A stretch of DNA of 28,039 nt from a bacterium (GCA_024231375.1 JAAEQP010001065.1:1-28039); one strand, 5' to 3'; positions 1 through 7,254 are shown, counted from the first letter of the stretch. A program made the numbers and translations. The notes: generated by a model not told the origin, from the sequence alone.

Positions 1-49
1 CGCTGTGGCCGGTCTCCGACCGCGCCACTCCCACGACCGACAGGCTCCA
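1..49. repeat. Dispersed repeat, copy 1 (direct repeat of 3417-3465)
   Basis: The first 39 bases are identical to 3417-3455 in the same orientation. Similarity continues for about ten more bases with one mismatch and one indel. The left end may extend beyond the window. The two copies flank the aldolase/dehydrogenase/ceramidase operon. It is probably part of an intergenic REP-like family, since no reading frame in it looks like a real protein. Confidence 0.85.
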
Positions 50-83
50 ATCCCAACCCCAACTGTACCCATCCGCCCAGCCT

Positions 84-92
84 TGCTATAAT
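84..92 (+). promoter_or_regulatory. Extended -10 promoter for the aldolase operon
   Basis: A perfect TATAAT hexamer at 87-92 is preceded by TGC, giving an extended -10 element. The best -35 match 17 bases upstream (TGTACC at 64-69) is weak, as is common for extended -10 promoters. A start point near 99 would give a leader of about 110 nt. The same TGCTATAAT string occurs upstream of accA on the other strand. Confidence 0.6.
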
Positions 93-210
93 CCCCTTTC
101 GACGGTCTGAGTCCAGATTGGTGCATTTCCGGCGCTGTGGCGCACGTCTTGGTGGTTTTTTCACGTCTACGCGCTGTTCGCCGCACGTTTAGCAAAGGAA
201 TACGGAAACT

Positions 211-966
211 ATGTCGACAGTTCTTGAGCAATTGGTTGAAATGAGCCGGTTTCTCGGCGATCCAAACCAGGATTTCGCGATGCTGGGTGAAGGAAACACC
301 TCAGCCCGCATAGACGACGACACGTTCTATGTGAAAGCGTCGGGCACGACGCTGTCCACCATCGACCCGGACGGGTTTGTGAAGGTCTCGATCTCGCGGG
401 TGGTCGACATTCTGGACGACGAGTCGGCGGGTGACGAGGACGTGACACAGGTGTTCCAGGAAGCGCTGGTGGAACCGGGCGAGACGCGGCGGCCGTCGGT
501 GGAGGCCATCCTCCACGCGATTCTGTTGCAGGTGCCGGAGTACTCGTTCGTTGGCCACACGCACCCCACCCAGACCCTTGCGTTGCTGTGCTCGGACAAG
601 GCCGAGGAGGCCGCTGCGGGCCGTTTGTTTCCCGACCAGATCGTGTCCATGGGCGCGAAATCGGTCTATGTCCCCTATGTGGACCCCGGCCTGGTGCTGG
701 CGCGGGAAGTTCGGGCACGGTTCCGGGCGTTTGTGGAAGAGGAAGGCGTCCTGCCGAGTGCCATCATGATGCAGAACCACGGACTCATCTGCATGGGCGC
801 CTCGCCCAAGGCAGTGACCAGTTGCACGCAGATGACGGAGAAATCGTCCACCGTCGTCGTGGGCGCATATGCCATGGGCGGCCCGCGGTTCATGACGGAC
901 CGCGAAGTGGACCGCATTTTCACCCGGCCGGACGAAGCGTACCGGCTGAAGAACATCGCGGGATAA
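211..966 (+). CDS. Class II aldolase/adducin family protein
   Basis: This is a cytosolic zinc-dependent aldolase of the L-fuculose/L-rhamnulose-1-phosphate aldolase family, which cleaves sugar phosphates retro-aldolically to dihydroxyacetone phosphate and an aldehyde. The 251-aa product shows the N-terminal GEGNTSARI substrate-binding motif (26-34), a likely catalytic Glu98, and Zn ligands in GHTHP (His116, His118) and NHGL (His190). Length and motif spacing fit the family. The ATG at 211 follows AAAGGA at 194-199. It is the first gene of an operon with a sorbitol-6-phosphate dehydrogenase-like SDR 49 bases downstream. In some bacteria a related aldolase is fused to an SDR domain (rhamnose catabolism); here they are separate genes. 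The substrate is not determinable from sequence, and a decarboxylase or epimerase role within this superfamily is possible. Confidence 0.85.
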   Translation: MSTVLEQLVEMSRFLGDPNQDFAMLGEGNTSARIDDDTFYVKASGTTLSTIDPDGFVKVSISRVVDILDDESAGDEDVTQVFQEALVEPGETRRPSVEAILHAILLQVPEYSFVGHTHPTQTLALLCSDKAEEAAAGRLFPDQIVSMGAKSVYVPYVDPGLVLAREVRARFRAFVEEEGVLPSAIMMQNHGLICMGASPKAVTSCTQMTEKSSTVVVGAYAMGGPRFMTDREVDRIFTRPDEAYRLKNIAG

Positions 967-1015
967 CGGAAACCAGGGATTGACGGAATCACTACCGTCT
1001 GGAGTTGAGTACGAC

Positions 1016-1807
1016 ATGAGCAGATTAGAAGGCAAACGCGCAATCGTCACCGGAGCCGCTCAGGGATTGGGCGCCGCAATCGTGGAGCATCTGGCTGAAG
1101 AGGGATGCGACGTGGTCGCGTGGGACGTGAACGTCGACGCGGTGCAGCAGACGGCCGCGGCCGTGTCCGAGAAGACGGGACGCAATGTGACGGGGTGTTC
1201 GGTCGACGTGACCGACGCCGATGCGGTACGTGATGGCGTCGACTCGGCCGCGAAGTCGCTCGGCGGCTTGGACATCTTTGTGAACAACGCGGGCATTCTG
1301 TTCTCCGGCGATTCGCTGGAGTTCGACGTGGCCAAATGGCGCAAAGTGATTGACGTCAACTTGACGGGCTATTTCGTGTGCGCGCGCGAAGCGGCCCGGG
1401 CCATGATCGCCTGTGGCGCCGCCGGGTCGATCATCCAGATCAACTCGAAGTCCGGCAAGAAAGGCAGTTTCAGGAACAGCGCCTATGCCGCGTCGAAGTT
1501 CGGCGGCATCGGCGTGACCCAGAGCTTGGCGCTTGAATTTGCCGAGCAGAACATTCGTGTCAATTCGATCTGTCCGGGCAACTTGCTCGATTCGCCTTTG
1601 TGGACCCAGAGCCTGTTCAAGCAGTATGCGGCCAACCAAGGCATTTCCGAGGAAGAGGTCCGGCAGAAGTACATCAACCAGGTCCCGATGAAGCGGGGTT
1701 GTGCGTACCGCGACGTGACCAACGTGGTCGTGTTTTTTGCCTCCGAAGATGCCGGCTACATGACAGGCCAGGCCATCAACGTGACCGGCGGGCAGGAAAT
1801 GCGCTAA
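1016..1807 (+). CDS. srlD: Short-chain dehydrogenase, sorbitol-6-phosphate 2-dehydrogenase-like
   Basis: This NAD(P)-dependent SDR of 263 aa probably interconverts a sugar-alcohol phosphate and a ketose phosphate, as in sorbitol-6-phosphate to fructose-6-phosphate. It has the nucleotide-binding TGAAQGLG (12-19), NNAG (90-93), and catalytic Ser144, Tyr157 and Lys161 (YAASK). The segments INSKSGKKGS, PGNLLDSPLW, VPMKRGC and TGQAINVTGGQ closely resemble enteric SrlD from memory, so the subfamily call is reasonable though not proven. The frame is open from a TTG at 980, but the ATG at 1016 behind GGAG (1001-1004) places the start right before the Rossmann fold. It sits 12 bases before the ceramidase-like gene. 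No sugar PTS genes are present in the window, so the substrate may enter by another route or differ from sorbitol-6-phosphate. Confidence 0.8.
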   Translation: MSRLEGKRAIVTGAAQGLGAAIVEHLAEEGCDVVAWDVNVDAVQQTAAAVSEKTGRNVTGCSVDVTDADAVRDGVDSAAKSLGGLDIFVNNAGILFSGDSLEFDVAKWRKVIDVNLTGYFVCAREAARAMIACGAAGSIIQINSKSGKKGSFRNSAYAASKFGGIGVTQSLALEFAEQNIRVNSICPGNLLDSPLWTQSLFKQYAANQGISEEEVRQKYINQVPMKRGCAYRDVTNVVVFFASEDAGYMTGQAINVTGGQEMR

Positions 1808-1819
1808 AGGAGTGCAAGC

Positions 1820-3085
1820 ATGAAAGTCAGATTCGGGGTAGTACTTTGTGTAGCTGTGATGCTGGTGAGCGTTGGCGCATCGGCGGAGTTCAAGGCGGGT
1901 GCGGCCATGCGCATCCTGACCCCCGAGAAGGACCTTGCGGTTTCCGGGGGCACGGGTGCGTCGAGAGCCGCCACGGAGGTCCAGGACGACCTGACGGCAC
2001 GCGTATTGGTGCTTGAGAACGGGGACACGCGCGTGGCCATGTGCAGCGTCGACTTTCTGGGTTTCCCGGGCGTGCTGGTCAAGAAGGTAGCGGCCCAGGT
2101 TCCCGGCGTCCCGGCCGAGAACATCCTCATCGGGTCTACCCACACCCACAGCGCGCCTGACATGTACGGCATGCCCAAACCGGACGGCACCACCGACGCC
2201 GACCTTGAGTATATTGATTGGGTGTGCGCACGTACGGCCGAGGCCATCAACGAAGCTGTGGCGAACCTCGAACCCGCGTCCCTGAAGATTGCCACGGACA
2301 AGGCCGCGGAGCGGATTTCCTACAACTACTACGCACCGAAGCTCTACGACCGGCGGTGCCACGTCATCCAGGCGTTGAACGCTTCCGGAAAGCCGATTTC
2401 CACCCTCGTCAACTACGCGACCCATCCCGAGGTGATCGGGTCGGGCCAGGGCGCGATTGGTCCGGACCTGTGCGGCCCGTTCTATGACCGCATCGAAGAG
2501 AAGGGCGGTGGCGTTGCGGTGTTCATGAACAGCGCCCAAGGCGGTATGGTGACCGCCGACTGCCGCGGCGAGGACGGCAAAGACATCCAGACCTGGGACG
2601 AATGCATCCGCATCGGCAACCTGCTGGCCGACGAAGCGATCCGCATCGTGGCCGACGCCCCGGTGCAGGAGAACCCGAACCTGTACTGCGCGGCGACGAC
2701 CATTTCGTTCCCCATCGAAACGCCCGTCATGCAGTTTATCCTGGCCAAGTCGCCGTTGGGCTACGAAATGGGCGACGATGGCACCGTGCCGGCGCGCGTC
2801 AATCTCATGAACCTCGGCAACGCCCAGATCCTGACCATCCCCGGCGAGGCGCTGCCGAACATTGGCTTCTACCTGAAGCGCAAGATGCACGGTGAGCACA
2901 ACCTGCTCTTCGGTCTCACGAACGAAGCTCTCGGCTACATGCTGACGAAAGAGGACTACAAGAGCTTCCCGCGCTACGACTACGTGTCGCGCGTGTGCCT
3001 TGGCGAGATGACCGGCGACATCTACATCAACGCCGCGCTGAAGTTCGCCGACGCATCGCCGCGTCCCGCCGCCCTCGATAACTGA
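1820..3085 (+). CDS. Secreted neutral/alkaline ceramidase-like hydrolase
   Basis: The 421-aa product begins with a signal peptide (hydrophobic stretch 5-19, likely cleavage after ASA at 22) and then resembles the N-terminal catalytic domain of neutral/alkaline non-lysosomal ceramidases, zinc amidases that split N-acyl-sphingosines. Visible metal-site motifs are STHTHSAPD (His108, His110) and NYATHPEV (His202), followed by NSAQGG where ceramidases have their active-site serine region. It is much shorter than full ceramidases (about 650-700 aa) and lacks their C-terminal Ig-like domain. Short forms of this kind are, to my knowledge, common in environmental bacteria without a tested substrate. 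AAAGGAG at 1806-1812 gives a clear ribosome binding site 12 bases after the dehydrogenase stop, so it is the third gene of the operon. Ceramidase activity is not established; an exported amidase acting on another substrate is equally possible. Confidence 0.75.
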   Translation: MKVRFGVVLCVAVMLVSVGASAEFKAGAAMRILTPEKDLAVSGGTGASRAATEVQDDLTARVLVLENGDTRVAMCSVDFLGFPGVLVKKVAAQVPGVPAENILIGSTHTHSAPDMYGMPKPDGTTDADLEYIDWVCARTAEAINEAVANLEPASLKIATDKAAERISYNYYAPKLYDRRCHVIQALNASGKPISTLVNYATHPEVIGSGQGAIGPDLCGPFYDRIEEKGGGVAVFMNSAQGGMVTADCRGEDGKDIQTWDECIRIGNLLADEAIRIVADAPVQENPNLYCAATTISFPIETPVMQFILAKSPLGYEMGDDGTVPARVNLMNLGNAQILTIPGEALPNIGFYLKRKMHGEHNLLFGLTNEALGYMLTKEDYKSFPRYDYVSRVCLGEMTGDIYINAALKFADASPRPAALDN

Positions 3086-3103
3086 CCTGCACGCAAACAA
3101 ATC

Positions 3104-3141
3104 GGGCGCGGATCGCCATCGTGAATTGGCCGTCCGCGCCC
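3104..3141. other. Hairpin after the ceramidase-like gene
   Basis: A perfect 9-bp stem (GGGCGCGGA at 3104-3112 with TCCGCGCCC at 3133-3141) encloses a 20-base loop, 18 bases after the stop codon. No T-tract follows, so it is not a classical intrinsic terminator. It could stabilise the 3' end of the mRNA. Confidence 0.5.
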
Positions 3142-3211
3142 TATCTGCGTTCGCCAGTTTGGGAATCGACACAATGCAGAGAGATTGAAGACCCGCCTGC
3201 GGCGGGCAAGC

Positions 3212-3244
3212 CCCTCACCCCACCCCTCTCCCGGCGGGAGAGGG
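3212..3244 (+). repeat. REP-like palindromic unit, copy A
   Basis: A 33-base unit consists of CCCTCACCCCAC followed by a hairpin with a 9-bp stem, CCCTCTCCC (3224-3232) and GGGAGAGGG (3236-3244), and a 3-base loop. A near-identical unit lies in inverted orientation at 3375-3406. This CCCTCACCCC...CCCTCTCCC...GGGAGAGGG pattern is a widespread intergenic palindrome in high-GC bacteria and often generates spurious ORFs. Confidence 0.85.
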
Positions 3245-3280
3245 CGGAAGACGGTACGAGCCGGCCTCATCGCCCGAGCA

Positions 3281-3331
3281 GACCACAACCGACTCGCTGA
3301 GTTTGGCTGCTTCGGAACTCCTCTTGTGGTC
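3281..3331. repeat. Inverted repeat between the two REP-like units
   Basis: GACCACAA at 3281-3288 is exactly complementary to TTGTGGTC at 3324-3331, with a 35-base interior. It lies between the inverted REP-like copies, so the whole of 3212-3406 has nested two-fold symmetry. Confidence 0.6.
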
Positions 3332-3374
3332 GTGAATGCACCTGGATGAAAACTGGGGCTCTCTGAGATCCGCG

Positions 3375-3406
3375 CCCTCTCCAACGGGAGAGGGATGGGG
3401 TGAGGG
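3375..3406 (-). repeat. REP-like palindromic unit, copy B (inverted)
   Basis: The reverse complement matches 3212-3244 with a few differences in the loop and one substitution. Its hairpin has an 8-bp stem (3375-3382 with 3387-3394). Together with copy A it forms a BIME-like composite in a 501-base spacer that contains no convincing gene. Confidence 0.85.
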
Positions 3407-3416
3407 TTCTCTTCTC

Positions 3417-3465
3417 CGCTGTGGCCGGTCTCCGACCGCGCCACTCCCACGACCGCCAGGTCTCC
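3417..3465. repeat. Dispersed repeat, copy 2 (direct repeat of 1-49)
   Basis: Bases 3417-3455 are identical to 1-39, and the similarity then decays. It directly abuts REP-like copy B. The rest of the spacer to 3586 shows no gene or clear signal. Confidence 0.85.
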
Positions 3466-3586
3466 CTCTCCTCCGCGATTCGTGCCCATATCCCTGGATT
3501 CATGCCGATTCGTGTTGAGTCTTCCATTCTTCCGCACAGGTAGAATCGACCTTCGTCGATGAGGTGGGTATCGAAGCCGAGGTCGC

Positions 3587-4606
3587 TCACGCGGGTTCTT
3601 CGATCTTCTTCACGCTGCGTTTGTGGATGGGGAAGGTGCGGTTGCGAATCTGGACGTGGTAGTGGTCGTCCTTCAGCACCACGCCATCCACTTCCTGGCT
3701 GAGGCCGCTGTGGAAATGGATCACCGTCTTGGTGCTGGCCGTCTTCTTGCCGGGTGACTTCACGGACGCGATCTTGGTCGACGAACGTTTCGAACCACTA
3801 CCGCCGGGCTTGGCCGCGCCCGACGCGTACTTGCGGTCCCACGACTGCACGCTCCGCACGTAATTCTGCGTTTCCTTGTACGGCGGGATGCCCTTGTACT
3901 TCTTCACCGTGCCAGGGCCCGCATTGTAGCCTGCCAAGGCCAGCTTCTCGTTGCCGTCGAACAGTTTGAGCAGTTTGGACAGGTACTGCGTGCCGCCGGC
4001 AATGTTCTGGGCTGGGTCGTTGATGTCGGTGACGCCCATGTCGCGCGCGGTGCCCGGCATGAGCTGCATGAGGCCCGACGCGCCTTTCTTGGATGTGGCT
4101 TCTCTGCTGAAGTTGCTCTCCACCTTGATGACCGCGTAGACCAGGCTTTCGCGCAGCCCGTACTTCTTCGAGTACCGGGTCACCAAGTCGGCAATCTCGT
4201 CGTCCGTGTAGCGGCTCGCCGAAGTCCGGCCCTTGTAGCGGCCCATGATCACGATGGGGTCGAACTTGATCTTCACTTCGGTATAGCGGTCGTCGTCGTT
4301 ATACTTCCACGCTTTGTCGGTGAACGTGGAGACCCCCGACTCGTCGACGAACACCCGCAACCCCGCGCGCTCCCGTTCTTGCACCCGCTTGGTGCGGGCA
4401 GCCGTGAGTTTCTTGAGGGCTGCCTGTTGGCGCGCGTGCTGTGCACTGGAAAGGACCGAGACCGGCTCCTTGTCCTCGGCCCGGCACGGCGCCAGGGGAG
4501 CGAGAAGCGCGAGGACGGCGAGCGCGGCGGTCAGGCACAGGTTTCGTGAGGAGAACCTGCAGACAGGGAGCGGGAGATGCTGTATTGAACGAGCTTGGCT
4601 GCTCAT
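3587..4606 (-). CDS. Secreted lytic transglycosylase (SLT domain)
   Basis: This enzyme cleaves the MurNAc-GlcNAc bond of peptidoglycan in the periplasm, forming 1,6-anhydro-MurNAc. From the ATG at 4606 the product is 339 aa. It has a basic N-terminus and hydrophobic signal segment (LCLTAALAVLALLAPLAPC), then a region resembling the DUF4124-type module (VFVDESGVSTFTD), then the SLT domain: catalytic Glu in VIKVESNF (about residue 163), GLMQLMPGTA, and AGYNAGPGTVKKY. After a Lys/Ser-rich linker comes a C-terminal segment (HFHSGLSQEVDGVVLKDDHY) that may be a small binding domain. The frame stays open to a TTG at 4645, but that codon lies inside a likely promoter (4616-4645), so 4606 is preferred. 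No Shine-Dalgarno sequence is visible. The downstream neighbour is the repeat-rich spacer. Confidence 0.85.
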   Translation of the reverse strand: MSSQARSIQHLPLPVCRFSSRNLCLTAALAVLALLAPLAPCRAEDKEPVSVLSSAQHARQQAALKKLTAARTKRVQERERAGLRVFVDESGVSTFTDKAWKYNDDDRYTEVKIKFDPIVIMGRYKGRTSASRYTDDEIADLVTRYSKKYGLRESLVYAVIKVESNFSREATSKKGASGLMQLMPGTARDMGVTDINDPAQNIAGGTQYLSKLLKLFDGNEKLALAGYNAGPGTVKKYKGIPPYKETQNYVRSVQSWDRKYASGAAKPGGSGSKRSSTKIASVKSPGKKTASTKTVIHFHSGLSQEVDGVVLKDDHYHVQIRNRTFPIHKRSVKKIEEPA

Positions 4607-4615
4607 GGTGTCAAT

Positions 4616-4645
4616 AGTATACCGGGGACCAGGGTTCATTCGCAA
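4616..4645 (-). promoter_or_regulatory. Possible promoter giving a near-leaderless transglycosylase mRNA
   Basis: On the - strand, TTGCGA (4645-4640) and TATACT (4621-4616) are separated by 18 bases. The expected start point falls only a few bases before the ATG at 4606, which would explain the absence of a ribosome binding site. Confidence 0.4.
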
Positions 4646-4683
4646 GGGATTGAAGGTTTGCTATGCGCAATATGAGAATTATG

Positions 4684-7080
4684 CTAGCCTGTGCTCTTTC
4701 CTGAAGCGGGAAGCGTTGCCAGCGCGGCCACACCCACGCCGTAGACCAGCAGTGCCAGCAGGTACACCAGGCGGAATCCCAGCATCATGGCAAGGATGGT
4801 GGTCAATACCGAGCCGATGACGGAGAAGAATCCGTTGACCGCCCACCCCCAGGCGACGTATTCCGTCTTGTGGTCTGTCAGGCTTGCCACGTGCCGGAGC
4901 CCGAGGGGCATGAACCCGCCCATGCAGAACCCGAGCGGTCCCATCAAGGCGATGGCGATCGCGATGCGTGCGGGCAGGGGCAGACCCACGAGCGATGCCA
5001 GGATCGGCTTCACGCCGATACCCAGCAGGACGGCGACAACCCCTAGTCCAAGGAACAGGCGAAACACCGAACGCCGGGGCGACGTGCTGTACCACCCGGA
5101 CGCAAAGCTGCCCAGTCCAGCGAACACCAACATGGTCATCAACGTGACGCTGAGGGACCGCGTGGGATAGCCCAGGAACAGCACGAACTGCTGGAGCAGG
5201 GATATCTCGAAGAACATGAAGCCGAGCCCCAGGGCGGCGAAGTACACGAAGGATCGAGATTTGTGGGGCAGTTTGCGCCATGTCTCTCGAATCGCCACAA
5301 AGGGGAGCAGCAACGCCGTGCCCGCGAACAGGGCCGACAATCCGAGCAGCATCAGCAGAATCCGTTCTCCCATGCAGTCGTCATAGTGAAGGATGGCCAT
5401 GCCCGGATCGCTCCGGGGGGTGAACACGTCCCTGAACCGTACGAAATGCCAGAAGAACGGCGCATCGTCCGTGATGGGCGTGATGTCGTACGGGTACGAT
5501 TCGATCAGGCGCGCCACGGCTTCGTCGTCGCCCTCAATGGCCTGGTTGACGGGACCCGGGGATAGCCCCTCCCCAAGCGGATGCCGTGCATAGCTGTTCT
5601 GCACTTCGCCCACCTGACGAACGAAGGCTGCGGTCTGTTCCGGCGTGGCGGGGGTCTTCTTCACGAGGATGGTGGAGGTCACCGCGAAGTAATCGGGCGA
5701 CGTCGCCACGAACAGGTGCCCGGCGGGATCCGTAACGCCGATTCGTTCCAGCGCCTTCCGGGCGGTGAGCGCGTAGCGGGTCGTCCTGTTCGGCTTGGCA
5801 TCGTACAGGATCTCGCCGTATTGCATACAGATCAGGCCGTCGGGTGTCAGGTGTTCGAGGCACTCCTCGATCATCTCCGTGGTGTAGAGGTAGCTTTCCG
5901 ACAGGACAAATGCGCTGGATGTGGCGGCGTTCATGGCCGCGAAACTATCGGGCGCGACGAAGTAGATGATGTCGTAGAGGTTGTCATCCCGAGCCAGGAA
6001 TGTTCGCCCTTCCCCGTTGACGTAGGCCACATCGGGACGCTCGGCCACGCGTCCTGCAAAATCCGCAAACCGTTCCTTCACAAGCGAGACGGTAATGGGA
6101 TTGAGTTCAACGGCGGTGGTGTGTTCCGCCCCGAAATGGATCGAGGTGAGAATCTCGTGGCCGCCCGCGGCCCCCATGATCAACACCTTGGGCTTTTCCG
6201 GGGCGACCGAAAACGGAATCGAGCGGTGGTCGGTGTCGAAGCGCGTCAGCGTCGCCGGATCGCCGTCAAACCGGTGGATAGACGATGCGAACACGCCGTC
6301 GTGGAGCAATAGGCGTGCCTTGTCCTCTTCGCCAGGGAACGCCAGGGCGTCAATACGGAACACGGGTCCCCATTCCGAAAACAGCAGGGCTTCATCCGGT
6401 ATCGCCGAGGGATCGAACTCCTTGTCCTTGTCGGGGATCGGGTCGGGGAGATGGCGCGGGGCCAAGGCGCCACCGGCCAGCGGTATGGCAACCAACACGC
6501 ACACCGCGAAGAGGCCCCGGTGCTGCCGCGCGCTAATGAACATGCCGGCGACGGCGAGGAGTGCCGCGCTCAGGAAGATGCAGCCGGGCGGGCTCAGTAG
6601 CCACATCAGGGGGATCACGACCGCGCACGCCAGGCCCGCGCCCAAGAGGTCGGCGAAGTACAGCCTGTTGATGACTTCGTCCTTGCGGCTGAGCAAGGCG
6701 GCCAGCATGATACCGATGAAGAGGAACGACACGTAGAGAAGTGCGCTGATGAGCAGCAGCTCGGACGCTTCGCCGAGGGAAGAGAACACGCCCCACAGGT
6801 TCAGCCGCACGCGGGCAATGATCACGTAGCTGACGCCGGCGCTGACCGCGCCTCCAATGCAGTTCACGGCGAGAAGCCGGTCGAGGGCCGCTTCCCGAAG
6901 CCGCCGGAACACGGCCACACACACACCGCCCGATCCCAGGCCCAGGAGCGAGAAGCCAATGACGAAGTAGGCGAAGTAGTAAAAGAGCTTGAAGGAGAAG
7001 ACGCGGGTATAGTTGATCTCAATCATCAGCGCGGCGAAGGAGATCAGGAATATGAACAGATAGTACCGTCGATTCTTCAC
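4684..7080 (-). CDS. Polytopic membrane protein with spermidine-synthase-like domain
   Basis: A 798-aa protein from the GTG at 7080; the frame stays open to 7278, and an ATG at 7164 is an alternative start. No strong ribosome binding site decides between them. GTG 7080 places the N-terminus just before the first membrane helix, and the extra upstream residues are Arg-rich and low in complexity. Layout: about seven N-terminal helices (residues 5-205), a soluble class I SAM-fold domain with KPKVLIMGAAGGHEI as motif I (around 300), then about seven C-terminal helices. It resembles the SpeE-like membrane family common in environmental bacteria. The GGGDG motif of spermidine synthase reads GAAGGHE, and the catalytic VDxxDP-type segment reads YFVAPDS, so real putrescine aminopropyltransferase activity is doubtful. 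It is divergently arranged with the CinA-domain gene. Function unknown. Confidence 0.75.
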   Translation of the reverse strand: MKNRRYYLFIFLISFAALMIEINYTRVFSFKLFYYFAYFVIGFSLLGLGSGGVCVAVFRRLREAALDRLLAVNCIGGAVSAGVSYVIIARVRLNLWGVFSSLGEASELLLISALLYVSFLFIGIMLAALLSRKDEVINRLYFADLLGAGLACAVVIPLMWLLSPPGCIFLSAALLAVAGMFISARQHRGLFAVCVLVAIPLAGGALAPRHLPDPIPDKDKEFDPSAIPDEALLFSEWGPVFRIDALAFPGEEDKARLLLHDGVFASSIHRFDGDPATLTRFDTDHRSIPFSVAPEKPKVLIMGAAGGHEILTSIHFGAEHTTAVELNPITVSLVKERFADFAGRVAERPDVAYVNGEGRTFLARDDNLYDIIYFVAPDSFAAMNAATSSAFVLSESYLYTTEMIEECLEHLTPDGLICMQYGEILYDAKPNRTTRYALTARKALERIGVTDPAGHLFVATSPDYFAVTSTILVKKTPATPEQTAAFVRQVGEVQNSYARHPLGEGLSPGPVNQAIEGDDEAVARLIESYPYDITPITDDAPFFWHFVRFRDVFTPRSDPGMAILHYDDCMGERILLMLLGLSALFAGTALLLPFVAIRETWRKLPHKSRSFVYFAALGLGFMFFEISLLQQFVLFLGYPTRSLSVTLMTMLVFAGLGSFASGWYSTSPRRSVFRLFLGLGVVAVLLGIGVKPILASLVGLPLPARIAIAIALMGPLGFCMGGFMPLGLRHVASLTDHKTEYVAWGWAVNGFFSVIGSVLTTILAMMLGFRLVYLLALLVYGVGVAALATLPASGKSTG

Positions 7081-7217
7081 GCCGCTGACACCCTGCCGAT
7101 CTCGCTGACCGACCCGTTTCGGGACCCCGGTTACCTTCCCCCGCGCACGGCGGGAATGATACATGGGTGGTTCGTGCAATGCAAAACCCGTCGACAAGCC
7201 GTGTGCGGCGTGGCAGA

Positions 7218-7232
7218 GCACTCCGGGAGTGC
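7218..7232. promoter_or_regulatory. Perfect dyad, possible operator
   Basis: GCACTCC and GGAGTGC form a perfect 7-bp inverted repeat around one central G. It lies in the 280-base divergent region between the membrane protein and the CinA-domain gene. It overlaps the position of a -35 element for a TATAGT hexamer at 7249-7254 on the + strand. A run of seven T also follows (7243-7249), but too far away for an intrinsic terminator. A second, smaller dyad, GACCG-AA-CGGTC, lies at 7308-7319. Confidence 0.4.
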
Positions 7233-7248
7233 GTCTAACCTGTTTTTT

Positions 7249-7254
7249 TATAGT
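7249..7254 (+). promoter_or_regulatory. Possible -10 element for the CinA-domain gene
   Basis: TATAGT follows a T-tract. The -35 position would be 7226-7231, which is not a consensus match and lies inside the dyad at 7218-7232. The leader to the GTG at 7361 would be about 100 nt. Confidence 0.3.

Noticed and set aside
1025..3172. A 715-residue open frame on the - strand opposite the dehydrogenase and ceramidase-like genes
   Set aside because: Arg/His/Val-rich shadow of two genes with clear motifs on the + strand; high GC keeps the antisense frame open.
3212..3406. CRISPR-like repeats
   Set aside because: Only two palindromic units, inverted and unequally spaced; no spacer array or cas genes.
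3022..3590. Open - strand frames of 107-171 residues across the spacer after the ceramidase-like gene
   Set aside because: They translate the REP-like palindromes (products with PLPPGEGWGEG-type strings), a known source of false ORFs, and lack family signals.
7218..7250. Dyad plus T7 tract as an intrinsic terminator
   Set aside because: The stem and T-tract are about ten bases apart, and no + strand gene ends upstream.
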